This document shows, piece after piece, positions 12,486 to 22,435 of a DNA stretch of 64,000 nucleotides. The translations under genes and the position numbers were made by a program. This stretch comes from Gnetum montanum. Its lineage: Eukaryota; Streptophyta; Gnetopsida; Gnetales; Gnetaceae. Location: assembly GCA_015680685.1 (NCBI GenBank), contig MNCI01005256.1, positions 311,343 through 375,342 on the forward strand, written 5' to 3'. Position 1 is the stretch's first letter, and the number at the start of each line of letters is the position of its first letter. The notes beneath the pieces are model-generated. The model saw only the letters and a list, made by a program, of their open reading frames with translations. It had not been told where the DNA came from and made no database searches.

Positions 12486-14376
12486 ATGTTTTCTTCTCAC
12501 ATGAGTGATTCTCCACTCAAGTCTAATAGAGCAAATCAGTAGGTGCCCTAGCAATACAAAGTGGTATATGCTCATCCTAATGAGTATGTACCCAATTTCA
12601 CCTTCATACTACACTAGGATGAACTACTATGGTGGTGATACATCTAGGGAAACATTGTGTTGCCACCTAATCAATCCATTTTTGCGATGCTCCACTAAAC
12701 TCTTATGCAATTAGGCGTCCAAGGGCTTCATGCAGAATATGTTGTGGAGGATAGCAATGCTAGGGATTATCATCCCACCGATGCACATCACCTGAGGGAT
12801 TGAAAGCTAGGGTAGCACTATGAATCTGCAAAGGGAAAGTGATCCAATGATTTTTCATTCCTAATGTACCAAGAAGGTGGTGGAGAACCCTTCTCTATGG
12901 GTTTTTCATATAGAGAAACTTCTCTCTTCAACTTTAGTAACGGAGGTCAAAATTGGAATTTACAATCCACAATACATAATCCTAGTTCTAATAAGATTGG
13001 ATCCTATGATTAAAGGAAATCTAAGGAGAGTCATGGTAGGGATGTGGGCAAGTAGCATGATCATGATCATGGCCACAACCATTAAAGAAGGGATGGCAAG
13101 CAGCATGATAATGCTAGCCCACCTTCCTCTTCTTCTTCATCATAATCTTCTTCCTCTTTTGGCTAAAACACAATCGCAAGGGACATAATCATGATGGAGG
13201 TGCACGACAAGATCAAGATGATTATAGGGATTAGTAGGCATGCCAAGATCCAAGGCTCAAGCATTTAAGAGAGGCCCATCACCATGAATGAAGGGGTAGT
13301 AAAGGGCATCATAAGCACCAATGTCATGGCTACAATGAGCATTTACTTGCTACCTGAAGCATGCTAAACATTGTAGAGGTGGTGAGAATTCCTACAAGGC
13401 ACATAAAAGATAGCTAGATCAAGAGGATAGACATGAACAACATTTTCAAGTTTGAAGGGTGACATAACATAGATCCATAGAACCATCTTTAGGTCTTTCA
13501 TGATGCCTGTGCCTTACAAAACATAGAAAAAAACTAACAAAAGCTTAAGTTGTTTCCTAGGAAACTCATTAAAGTAGTAGAAAGCTAGTACTAGTCCTTG
13601 GGGGTAGAATCCATTTGTAGATGGAGTATGATGCTCAAACTATTCAATGACAAGTCTCAAATGTACTCTTGAGTATCCAATCTAAGAAGGCAGATCCAGG
13701 GTTGGAAGCAAGGAACACATGAGTCCTTGGATGCCACCATGGATATATATTATTCCTTATTACACCAATTCCCTAGCCATGGTTACTCTTAGTAGGAACA
13801 ACTTTTCATATCATAGATGGGATTTGCTTTGAAATAAGGAGAACTCTTAGGATCTACATTTAAGAAAGATTGTTAGAATTAAGAGCCCATTAGACCCAAA
13901 TGCTAATCAAGCAAGTAGCAAAAGAAGAAGAAGACTTGAGGAAACATGAAAGTGCAAAAGAATATAACCGAGATCCTTCCATTTGTAAGAGGAAGGTTTG
14001 ATTTTGTGATAGTGAGGAGGAATCATCACTTGATGAGGTAGTGAATTGGAAAACCTTACTAATTCAAAAATTTACCTCTAAAATTTTGGCTAAGGTAGAT
14101 TAGTTATGGGACTCTATGGATAGTAGATTTTAGGTTGTCCTAAAAATTGCTAAAGTGTCTAAAGAACAAAGTAGTGGTCATGACTGCAGGAGGTAAAAGA
14201 AAGATGAACATGCCAATCAAAGGGGTAAGGACAAGATTGCTACCTTAGATGAAGTTGTGGAAACCAAATCAAATGATGATGGTGGATGTGACATCTACCA
14301 ATATAAGCATTCTAAGGAATGTTGCCCCATCATGTCACACTTATATGAGTCTAGGATGTATGCTTTGAATCCATGA
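12486..14376 (+). pseudogene. gag of element A (degenerate)
   Basis: This is the structural (capsid/nucleocapsid) protein of the element, read from the ATG at 12486, which aligns with the gag starts of D (52719) and B (34509). Near the start it keeps VVYAHPNEYVPNFTFIL, parallel to the other two copies. At 14287-14322 lies the decayed cysteine-histidine motif CDIYQYKHSKECC, followed by SHLYESRMYALNP and a stop. The length, about 630 codons, fits Athila gag. Many stops and frame changes show it is non-functional. Confidence 0.82.
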
Positions 14377-15061
14377 CTAGTAAAAAGACAAGCACCTAGA
14401 AGATTTTCTTATCCTCAAGGCAATCCTACACAGTTCCATCAACAACAATATTATTATCCAAGTGGAATTCCATCACAACTGTACAAGTAATATCAATAGT
14501 GGCACCAACCACAGTTATGGGGGATGCCACCTCCAAGGTAGTAGTACCCTTATAGGTAGCTAGATCCATATGGGTATTACGTTTAACAACTTCTATCTCC
14601 ACATGACTCTTCCAGTCACAATTCTCCTTTCTAACATCACTAGTATCTCTTCAAATACTATAGAACTCATTCTTCACATTCCAGAAAGGATACCATATTC
14701 CATCCTTATCCTCCTCCTATTCCTCCACCCTCAATGTAGCTACCATTTACTTCATCCATGTAAGATGAACTTCTAGCCCAATCATAGCAACAAAATGCTA
14801 TAAGGACCATCAATCTACAACTAGTTCATCAATTGAGTGGTTCAAAACATCATGACCATAAAAGACCATTCTTCCAATCCAATAATCCTACTAAGCCCTC
14901 ACAGACTTAGGTGACTAGTCACCTTGCTCTTATCTCATCCACTATAAACCATTCCATTAGGAACCTCAAAACAAATGCCACCCAAATTTCATATTATATG
15001 CTGACTCATGCTGTATCTAACTGGATCTAGGTTGGTAACCTTCTTAGGAAATTAGCTAGTC
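14377..15061 (+). pseudogene. gag-protease linker of element A
   Basis: Reading frames here are rich in Q, P, Y and H (for example FHQQQYYYPSGIPSQ), and the same kind of low-complexity linker follows gag in B and D. It is cut at the CTAGG target site by element C and resumes at 22436 with the protease. No separate domain is recognised. Confidence 0.65.
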
Positions 15062-15066
15062 CTAGG

Positions 15067-15959
15067 TGAAACACCACAAAATTTTAGGTCTCGGCATCGA
15101 AATTGTAAATATGGCTAAGTGTTACGCGTTGTTATGTGCTGCTACGCTACATAGCGTAGCACCTTGTTACATGTTGTTATGTTGTGTTACACACTGTTAC
15201 ATGCTATTATGCATGGTTACGTGCTGTTACACGTTGTTACCCACTGCATTGCCACGTGGCACCTGATCCACATTTTGGGCTAACCCTAGCCCTATAAATA
15301 CCTCTGCGCCTTTTTTTAGGAGAGAAAGAAAAAAAGGGGGAAGGATTCAATTTCTTCACCAGCAAAGTAGTTGGCATTTCCATCTTGGCATTTGGCATTT
15401 TAGCATTTTGGCACTTAGCTCCATGGATGAATGAGACCCAGAGCACACCACACCAACAGAGAGACACAACTACATCACATGGTATACTGTGACCATCGAC
15501 CTAGGAGGCATAGTTTATCATAGTGAGCACCAGATTTCACAACCCAACACCATCGAGGCTGTGATTCTGCTCCTGCTGTGTCTATTGTACACTTTGTACG
15601 CTTGTACCCTTTTTCAGGGTGGTGCATCCTTCTATTCAAACTATCTCTTTGGCTGATTATAGCATTTATTTAGCATTTTCAAGCGTTTAATCGTGTCTAC
15701 TACCCTGTTACATGCTTTAGCATATTTCTACTACTGTGCACATTACGTTTTCTTTTATTTTACCATTAGTTGTTCCATTTAAAATCATTGTTTGTAAGAA
15801 GGTTATTGTACACTAACTAAGTTCCTATTTGATCGACTAGACCATTCAGGGCACCCCATTTCTGTTTTATCCAACACGACCCTCGCGCGGATCTAGGGTT
15901 AGGCTATGCGCCTAAAAACCTCTCAGTGTTTCCAGTCACTGACGTTTTCTGTCGTTACA
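15067..15959 (+). repeat. 5' LTR of element C
   Basis: 893 bases, paired with 21541-22430; differences are mainly C/T and G/A transitions. The U3 holds a run of 10-11 base GTTACGTGCT-like words (15119-15245) and an inverted repeat, GCTACGCTA-CA-TAGCGTAGC, at 15141-15160. Confidence 0.95.
15253..15300 (+). promoter_or_regulatory. G-box and TATA box of element C's 5' LTR
   Basis: A perfect palindromic G-box, TGCCACGTGGCA (core 15253-15258), lies about 35 bases before TATAAATA at 15293-15300. The same pair is present in the 3' LTR (CACGTG 21717-21722, TATAAATA 21757-21764). G-boxes bind bZIP and bHLH factors in plants; activity here is inferred. Confidence 0.6.
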
Positions 15960-15964
15960 GTTTT

Positions 15965-15977
15965 TGGTGCTAGAAGG
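15965..15977 (+). promoter_or_regulatory. Primer binding site of element C
   Basis: TGGTGCTAGAAGG lies five bases after the LTR end. Element F has the less decayed form TGGCGCTAGAAGG at 63800-63812. The TGG start matches a tRNA CCA end; the tRNA itself was not identified. Confidence 0.65.
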
Positions 15978-15989
15978 AAGGCCTGTTTT

Positions 15990-16220
15990 TCTACATTTTC
16001 AAACTTGGTTTTTTTTTTCTGCATTTTCATACTTGGCCATTTTTTCTGCATTTTCATACTTGGAAATTTTTTCTGCATTTTCATACTTGGCCATTTTTTC
16101 TGCATTTTCATACTTAGCATTTTTTTCTGCATTGTTGCACTTGGCCATTTTCTATATTTTTGTACTGGCCATTTCCCTGCTACTAACAAACTTAGCCATT
16201 TTTCTACTGTTTTCAGAGTT
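15990..16220 (+). repeat. Tandem repeat in the leader of element C
   Basis: About eight degenerate copies of a 22-28 base unit built on TGCATTTTCATACTTGGCC. It lies between the primer site and the gag ATG. The open frames seen through it on either strand are by-products of the repeat. Confidence 0.85.
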
Positions 16221-16259
16221 AGCCATTTTTTGCAAACAGCAACTCTTACAACCTGATCT

Positions 16260-19200
16260 ATGAATATGAATCCAGGTGAACCTTCCACGTTGGTGTCTAA
16301 CACATTTGATATCACAATCCAGCCAAAGCATGCCGTGTTAAGCCACGAACAATACAATTTTGTTTGTGCCAAAATCCAAGCAGGACTACCAGTGGATTAC
16401 CTTGATTTAGAGGCAAAATAGGACTATGAACAAGTCCACCAGAACGGACAGGAGTATAACCCCTCTTTGTTTGACATAATTCCACTCATGGAGTCCTACC
16501 ACCAATTGTTGTCCTAACTCATCCATGCAAACAAGCATGATGCGGGGACAACTTATGAGGAAGCCTCATAGAATGAGGAAGATGAGTTCGAGGCCTACTC
16601 TGAACACTAGAGCCACCTCCACACCATCTTCCAACAACCACTCCCTAGTACAGCCCCTCCTCGGTTTGGTCCATCCATCCCCTCCAAGATAGTGACCATG
16701 CCAATTCAGCCTTCCTCACAAGCAACTAATGCATTTGCCCAGCACTATGCTCATGCAGGGGCCACCTTCCAGCCCCAAATAACTTTGGCATCCTACATCC
16801 CGCTTATCTCATTGGTGTCTGCGGTGTCCGTCCAACCCACCCATGTGTGACCCACTCTAATCACCGCACCCATCATTCAGCCAATACATCAGCAATCGTC
16901 CGCTACGATGTTAAACTGGCAACACTCATCCACTACGACGTTAAACTAGTAACACCTGTCCACTACGACGTTAAACTAGAAAACTCCACAACCAACCCAA
17001 TCCCAGCCAATGCAACCAGCTGGCACATCCCCAAGCTTTGATCAGGCATTCTAGCTGATACAAAGCTTGATGAAGGAGATCAATCGTCTTAAGGATGCCT
17101 CCTCTGGCACCATTAAGGTGGTGGACTTCTAGCAAGATGATCCCATAAGTCCTACGGTACCACCTCTAACTCTTCCAACTGGGGCCCAACTACCTTAATT
17201 TACCAAGTACAACGGTGAAGGGGACCCCAATGTACACTTGTTCATATTTTGATTTGAATGCCTACTCCTTCAAGCTTGGCCACACACGATCATGCGCATG
17301 TTCCCCATGTCACTCACTGGCAAGGCCTTGGACTGGTATCGTGCACTACCTAAGGCCTCAATCTCCTCTTTGAAGGATCTCGTAACCAAGTTTGTGACAT
17401 GTTTCAGGTACAACCTAAAGCCTGAAGAAACCATTGACCAGTTGATGCAAGTTAAATAGGGGTCTTTAGAGCCCATGCCAAAATTCCTCCAATGTTGGAA
17501 TGTTGCATTGAATGAAATGCATGAACCCTTAGCGGAGACACATCTACGGGCCATCTTTAAAGGTGCAGTAAATGACTTTATTAAGTCCAAACTATATTAT
17601 CTAGCCCCAAAGTCTCTTAGCCAAGCCTTCGCCCAAGAAAAAAGCATAGAGGAAGTAGCACAAGCTAGCAATGATCCAGCCTATGTGACCTACAGAAACC
17701 AACATGCTTGCAAGCAAAACACAACAGTGATAATAGTAGCCACAAGCATAAGCACAAAAGCAACCAACTGAGGCCCGATAGCTAAGCAACCTAAGGCCCC
17801 AACTAACAAAATTTCTAATTCTGGTACCAACTCACCTACATTGATAGGGGCTACACCAAGACCCAACTTTCAGCACAAGGACTACTCAAAGTATACACCA
17901 CTACTGGTGCAACCCTCTGAACTACTAGAGTAACTCTTGAAAGCTAGGAAAATCCAACACAAACATGTATCGGCAATTACCCACCAAAAACATGATAGGT
18001 ACTATGAACTACTAAGGAACCCTACTTTAGCATTACCAAATGAGCCCCCAGTTCCACAACACTTTAAGCTGAACCAATACTATCATTACCACCAATTGGC
18101 TAGTCACAGTACAAACAACTGTCATGCTTTGCAGGATGACCTATAGAGAATGATAGAACATGGCCAACTGGTGATCAACACGGTGAGTCAATCCAACATA
18201 GATGATGCCTCCTATGTCATAAATTCCATTAACATAGGCGGTAAGTCTAAACCTATGCAACAACCTTTTGTGATCTGTGTGCCTCCTAGCAAGGTAAGGA
18301 TTCCCTCCACCTCCACCTCCACCAGCAAGAGGTCTCCCTTGGTTATCAAAGTTCCACCTCGAGCACCCATAACACCCTTTGTGATCAAAGATCTAGAGCA
18401 ACCGTATGCTAAGACATTAAATTGGCATCATGCAACAACAACCGCTAGGCAACCTTTTGTTATCAAGGTGCCACAACGAGTTGACCACACAACAACTCTG
18501 CCTAAGCCACCCTTTATCATAAGGGTGCCATAACATGTTGGCCCCTCACCTACCTGAAACCCAACAGTGGGCAACATCTTGATCCCTCCTCCTTCAAGGG
18601 TTGACTCCACTAGCAACTTGGGTAGACCCACCAAATGGCAATGCAAGAGGACATACGAGCACCTCGCAACTTGCATGCCCAAAGCAAAGATCACAACCAA
18701 CAAACAACAATTGAACATTGGGACCCCTACCCCCAAGCAGGCCAAGCAAACCAAGCCTAAGTCCCCTTCGCAAGAGACTTGTCTCTCAAACCACATGGAG
18801 GAAGTCAAGGCCAACACAATAGCCAATGACAAGGACTTTGTAGTTGCACTAACCCAGGTGAAACAAATGCTCAAACAAAAGAACACAACATTGAGCTTGT
18901 ATGACCTGGTCATAACCTCATCTACTCACTGCCAAGTCTTGGCCCAAAATTTGGCCTCCATTCCTATTATGGAGGACATCCCTGCAGATGAGGCATCCAT
19001 CCGTGTAACAATGTTACCCCCTACACCACAAGAATCGGGTTCAACAACCTTAGTATTCTATGAAAATGTAGTCAAAGTTAACCTAAATGAGGGGAGGTTA
19101 CTAGAGCTCCATTATCCATTAGCATTCGTGTTGGACAATGTACCATCTACAGAGTGCATGTCGATGATGGTGCAGCAACAAACATAGTCTTGTACTTTGT

Positions 19201-19601
19201 CATCGACAAGATAGGCTTGGCAGATGAAATCAGGCCAACCAAAACCTCGTGTCTAAAATCCTTCAATGGATCACGTGTCATAGTTAGGGGTACAATCAAA
19301 TTAGCCTTTGTGGTAAGAGAGCAATTCCCCACTAGGTGTAGATTTCATTGTCATAGAGGAGATGCCATGTTTCAACATGATTCTAGGTAGGCCTTGGCTA
19401 GCCCAACTAAGGGCCATCTCCTCTCCTATCCACCAAGAAATCCACCTTCCATACGAAGGTGGTCAAGTTATCATCCATGGTGATAATGCTTCCTCTTCGA
19501 CTATCCATGACATAGACATGGTGCAAGTTTTAGAAGAAGAGTTTCTTGGTGGTACACCTATAACAACCAATGCAACGCTTAAGGCTAACACACCCGAATG
19601 A
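16260..19601 (+). pseudogene. gag-protease of element C (Tat-like, degenerate)
   Basis: The frame starts at ATG 16260 (MNMNPGEPSTLVSN) and passes an acidic, then proline- and glutamine-rich, N-terminal part. A retrotransposon gag domain follows at about 17200-17680, with YNGEGDPNVHL, GKALDWYRALP and ETIDQLMQV. A decayed nucleocapsid motif of the CxYHx(n)HxTxxC type lies at 18076-18133 (YYHYHQLASHSTNNC; the first cysteine is lost). Then come several PFVIKVP repeats (18260-18533). The C-terminal aspartic protease keeps HVDDGAATNIV at about 19158 and GRPWLAQLRAISSPIHQ at about 19388, the order usual in Tat/Ogre proteins. Several stops and at least one frame change interrupt it. Nothing like RT follows. 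Confidence 0.82.
16891..16980 (+). repeat. Three 30-base tandem units inside gag of C
   Basis: TACGAYGTTAAACTRG recurs at 16904, 16934 and 16964, exactly 30 bases apart. It encodes repeats of YDVKL in the gag frame. The same word forms a longer array in the 3' non-coding part of the element. Confidence 0.85.
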
Positions 19602-21527
19602 GGGGTTGAAGCCAACAGCCCCCAGAGGATCCTAAGCCTTGCATGCTCCCTAATCCATGCCTGGTTAGGAAGCAACTACATGACCAAGACCTTCCCTTGG
19701 CCAAAAATGTACTAAATGCTTGCCTATCCTTTGCTTCCACTTCCCATGCATTTTTGACTTTCATTTACATAGCACTAGCCTATGCATTTACATTTTGCCT
19801 ACTTACTTAGATTAAGCATTTCATTTTATTCACATATTTGTTTTACTTTGTTTATGCAACCATCCACTTAGCTTATGCATTACATCTAAAAACTATAAAA
19901 CATGAAATTACAGAAACCCATGGCCCAAAAAGGCCTTAAACTAGCCTACAGCCCGGAACGGCCTAAAACTATCACTTTTTGCATTTCTTTTCTTTCATTC
20001 ATAAATTTTAACTTTTTTTACAACAGGTGTTCCTTGATGTTGTTTTCTTTCTAGTTGATTTTTTTTGCAAGATCTTGTAGGCACATAGCATAACTATGCA
20101 TGCATCATTGCACCTTATACAAGAAAGGTAAGCACCAATCCGCTATGACTATAAATTGGTACAGCTCATCCTTACGTCATGACATTAAACTGGCATAATA
20201 GCTCATCCTTGGGTCATGACATTAAACTAGACAACATCCACTATCCTCTACGACATTAAAATAGTATCCAACAGTGTGTTAGGACTATAAACTAGCACAT
20301 CACGGTCTATCAGGACCTTAAACTAGTGCACGGTCTGCTAGGACCTTAAACTAGGTTCATGGTCTGCTAGGACCTTAAACTGGTGCACGGTTTGCCAGGA
20401 CTTTAAACTGGCATGTAGCTGATCTGATCCGAACACTTGTCATTGCCTTGGGAGTACTCATAGCATCATTGCCTTCCACCATTCTGGTGATTCTTTTGGT
20501 GCACTTGCCATTAGTGCGGCATTCAGAACACTTGCAATATCATCACCTTGGCACCTTCACTAGTTTCCTAAGCACTTGCAACTAGCACAACATTTGACAC
20601 TTTCACAGTATCTTCGCATCCAGCACTTGAAACATCTTCACATATAGCATTTGCACTTGAATTTCATGTTTGGTGATTTTCTTTTCCTCTCTGAGTTGTG
20701 TTTGCAGGACGAAGCTTTGAAGGAGGTCGTGCAAAGGTGCATCTCATCGTAGCAGCAAGTTATCACATTGCTCTGATGCGCATGATTGGACTGGTTGAGC
20801 CACTCAAGAGTGCACATCCCCCTCATCCCTGTTATAACCTATGCACGTCCATTCCTTCATCCCAACATCCTCTCATCCTCTCCATACTCATCATTTCACA
20901 CTCCTTTGATGCATATGCATTGTGACACACATGGCATTCTCTTCATATCAACCGTTGAACCCATGGTTGATGTAACACAATTCATCCTGTGGGGCACCTC
21001 TATTGCATGGTCAAAGCCTAGGTGGATGTGACACGAATCATCCCTAGGAAACAAAGCCCATCTTCACGATGGCCAACTTGTAGCTAACATTCAATAGTAA
21101 GCTGAACCCAAAAAAGGTTCACCTCACACAGAAAAAAAAAGCAAAAAAAAAAAAAAAATCAATCAACAACGTTGCAGCTTAGCAATTGGCCCATTGTTGG
21201 ATCAACTTTGACCCTCCCATGAGTACTTTGATGAAAGGTCAATGTTTCAGGAGCAAGCTACTTCATGCCATGGTCACCATTAGCCGTGCTAAATTTGCAT
21301 ATGGTATCATGATCCACTGTTTGCATTTCATTCCCACCATTTAAATTTCATCTCCTTAGCATTGCTTATACCTCTTGTCCCCTATCATAACCTTATTCCC
21401 ATAACACTCTTGAGCATGGTAAAATGACATTTGATCTTGTGCTGACAAATGATGTTGGTGATATGTCTGCTATGGTGTTTTGTAATTCTTTGTTGATGTT
21501 TCTCGGGCCACTCCTTTAGACATCAAC
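19602..21527 (+). other. 3' non-coding region of element C
   Basis: No RT, RNase H, integrase or other coding region is recognisable in 1.9 kb. At 20141-20415 about nine degenerate 28-32 base units are built on the word GGACCTTAAACTRG. Poly-A-like tracts occur at 21128-21160. Confidence 0.75.
20141..20415 (+). repeat. TTAAACTRG tandem array in element C
   Basis: About nine imperfect copies, roughly 28-32 bases each, of a unit such as GGTCTGCTAGGACCTTAAAC. The core word is shared with the three-unit repeat in gag at 16891-16980. Confidence 0.85.
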
Positions 21528-21536
21528 AAAGAGGGG
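21528..21536 (+). promoter_or_regulatory. Polypurine tract of element C
   Basis: AAAGAGGGG lies four bases before the 3' LTR start at 21541, the usual place and composition of a plus-strand primer. Confidence 0.7.
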
Positions 21537-21540
21537 CCAT

Positions 21541-22430
21541 TGAAACACCATAAAATTTCAGGTCTCAGCATCGCAATTGCAAATATGGTTAAGTGTTACG
21601 CACTATTACGTGCTACTATGCTGCGTAGCGTAGCATCCTATTATGCTATGTTACATGCTATTACGTGCTGTTACGCGTGGTTACGTGCTGTTACATGTTG
21701 TTACCCACCGCATTTCCACGTGGCACCTGATGCGCATTTTGGGCTAACCCTAATCCTATAAATACCTCTACGACCCCTTTTTTTTAGGAGAGAAAGAAAG
21801 AAGGGGGGGGNNNNNNNNNNNNGGTCAGGCTTCAATTTCTTCACCAGTAAAGCAGTTGGCATTTGGCATTTTAGCATTTTGGCACTTAGCTCCATGGGCA
21901 AATGAGACCCAAAGCACATCACACCAATAGAGAGGCACAAATACATCACATGGTATGCTGTGACCACTGACCTAGGAGGCACAATTTATCACAGTGAGCA
22001 CTCGATTTCATAGCCCAAGACCACTGAGGCTATGATTCCACTCCTACTGTGCCTATTGTACACTTTGTATACCTATACCCTTTTTCAGGGTGGTGCATCC
22101 TTCTATTCAAACTCTCTCTTTGGCTGATTACAACATTTATTTGGCATTGTCAAGCATTTAAATGTGTCTACTGCCTTGTTACGTGCTTTAGCATATTTCT
22201 AATGCTGTGCACATTACGTTCTCTTTTATTTTACTATCAACTGTTCCATTTAAAATCATTATTTACAAGAAGGTTATTGTACACTAACTAAGTCCCTATC
22301 TGATCAACCAGACCATTCAGGGCATCCCATTTCCATTTTATCTAGCACAAACCTCACTTGGATCCAGGGTTAGGCTGTGTGCCCAAAAACCTCTTGGTGT
22401 TTCCAGCCACTGACATTTTCTATCGTTACA
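21541..22430 (+). repeat. 3' LTR of element C
   Basis: Pairs with 15067-15959 and ends in GTTACA before the CTAGG duplication. It contains a 12-base assembly gap (21811-21822). Confidence 0.95.
21811..21822. other. Assembly gap (12 N)
   Basis: Short N run next to a poly-G stretch inside the 3' LTR of element C. Confidence 1.
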
Positions 22431-22435
22431 CTAGG

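Larger units (their letters stand above)
15067..22430 (+). mobile_element. Element C: Tat-like gag-protease LTR retrotransposon lacking RT, inserted in A
   Basis: LTRs 15067-15959 and 21541-22430 both run from TGAAACACCA to GTTACA. The TSD CTAGG is exact (15062-15066 and 22431-22435). The interior holds a gag-protease frame (16260-19601) followed by about 1.9 kb without coding sequence. There is no RT, RNase H or integrase, so C would need enzymes from another element. It is the youngest member of the B-A-C nest by position. Related LTRs are the solo LTR at 49407-51067 and element F at 61947. Confidence 0.95.

Noticed and set aside
15066-15266. Short cysteine- and leucine-rich frame at the start of the C LTR (also 21540-21761)
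   Set aside because: It arises from GTTACGTGCT-like repeats in the U3, lies upstream of the TATA box and starts at a GTG that overlaps the TSD.
15923-16372. 149-codon minus-strand frame with repeated KMQKKWPS
   Set aside because: It is the complement of the tandem repeat in the leader of element C; the repetition comes from the DNA repeat and no homologue is known to me.
18428-18913. 161-codon minus-strand open frame
   Set aside because: It is the shadow of the proline-rich gag frame of element C on the other strand.
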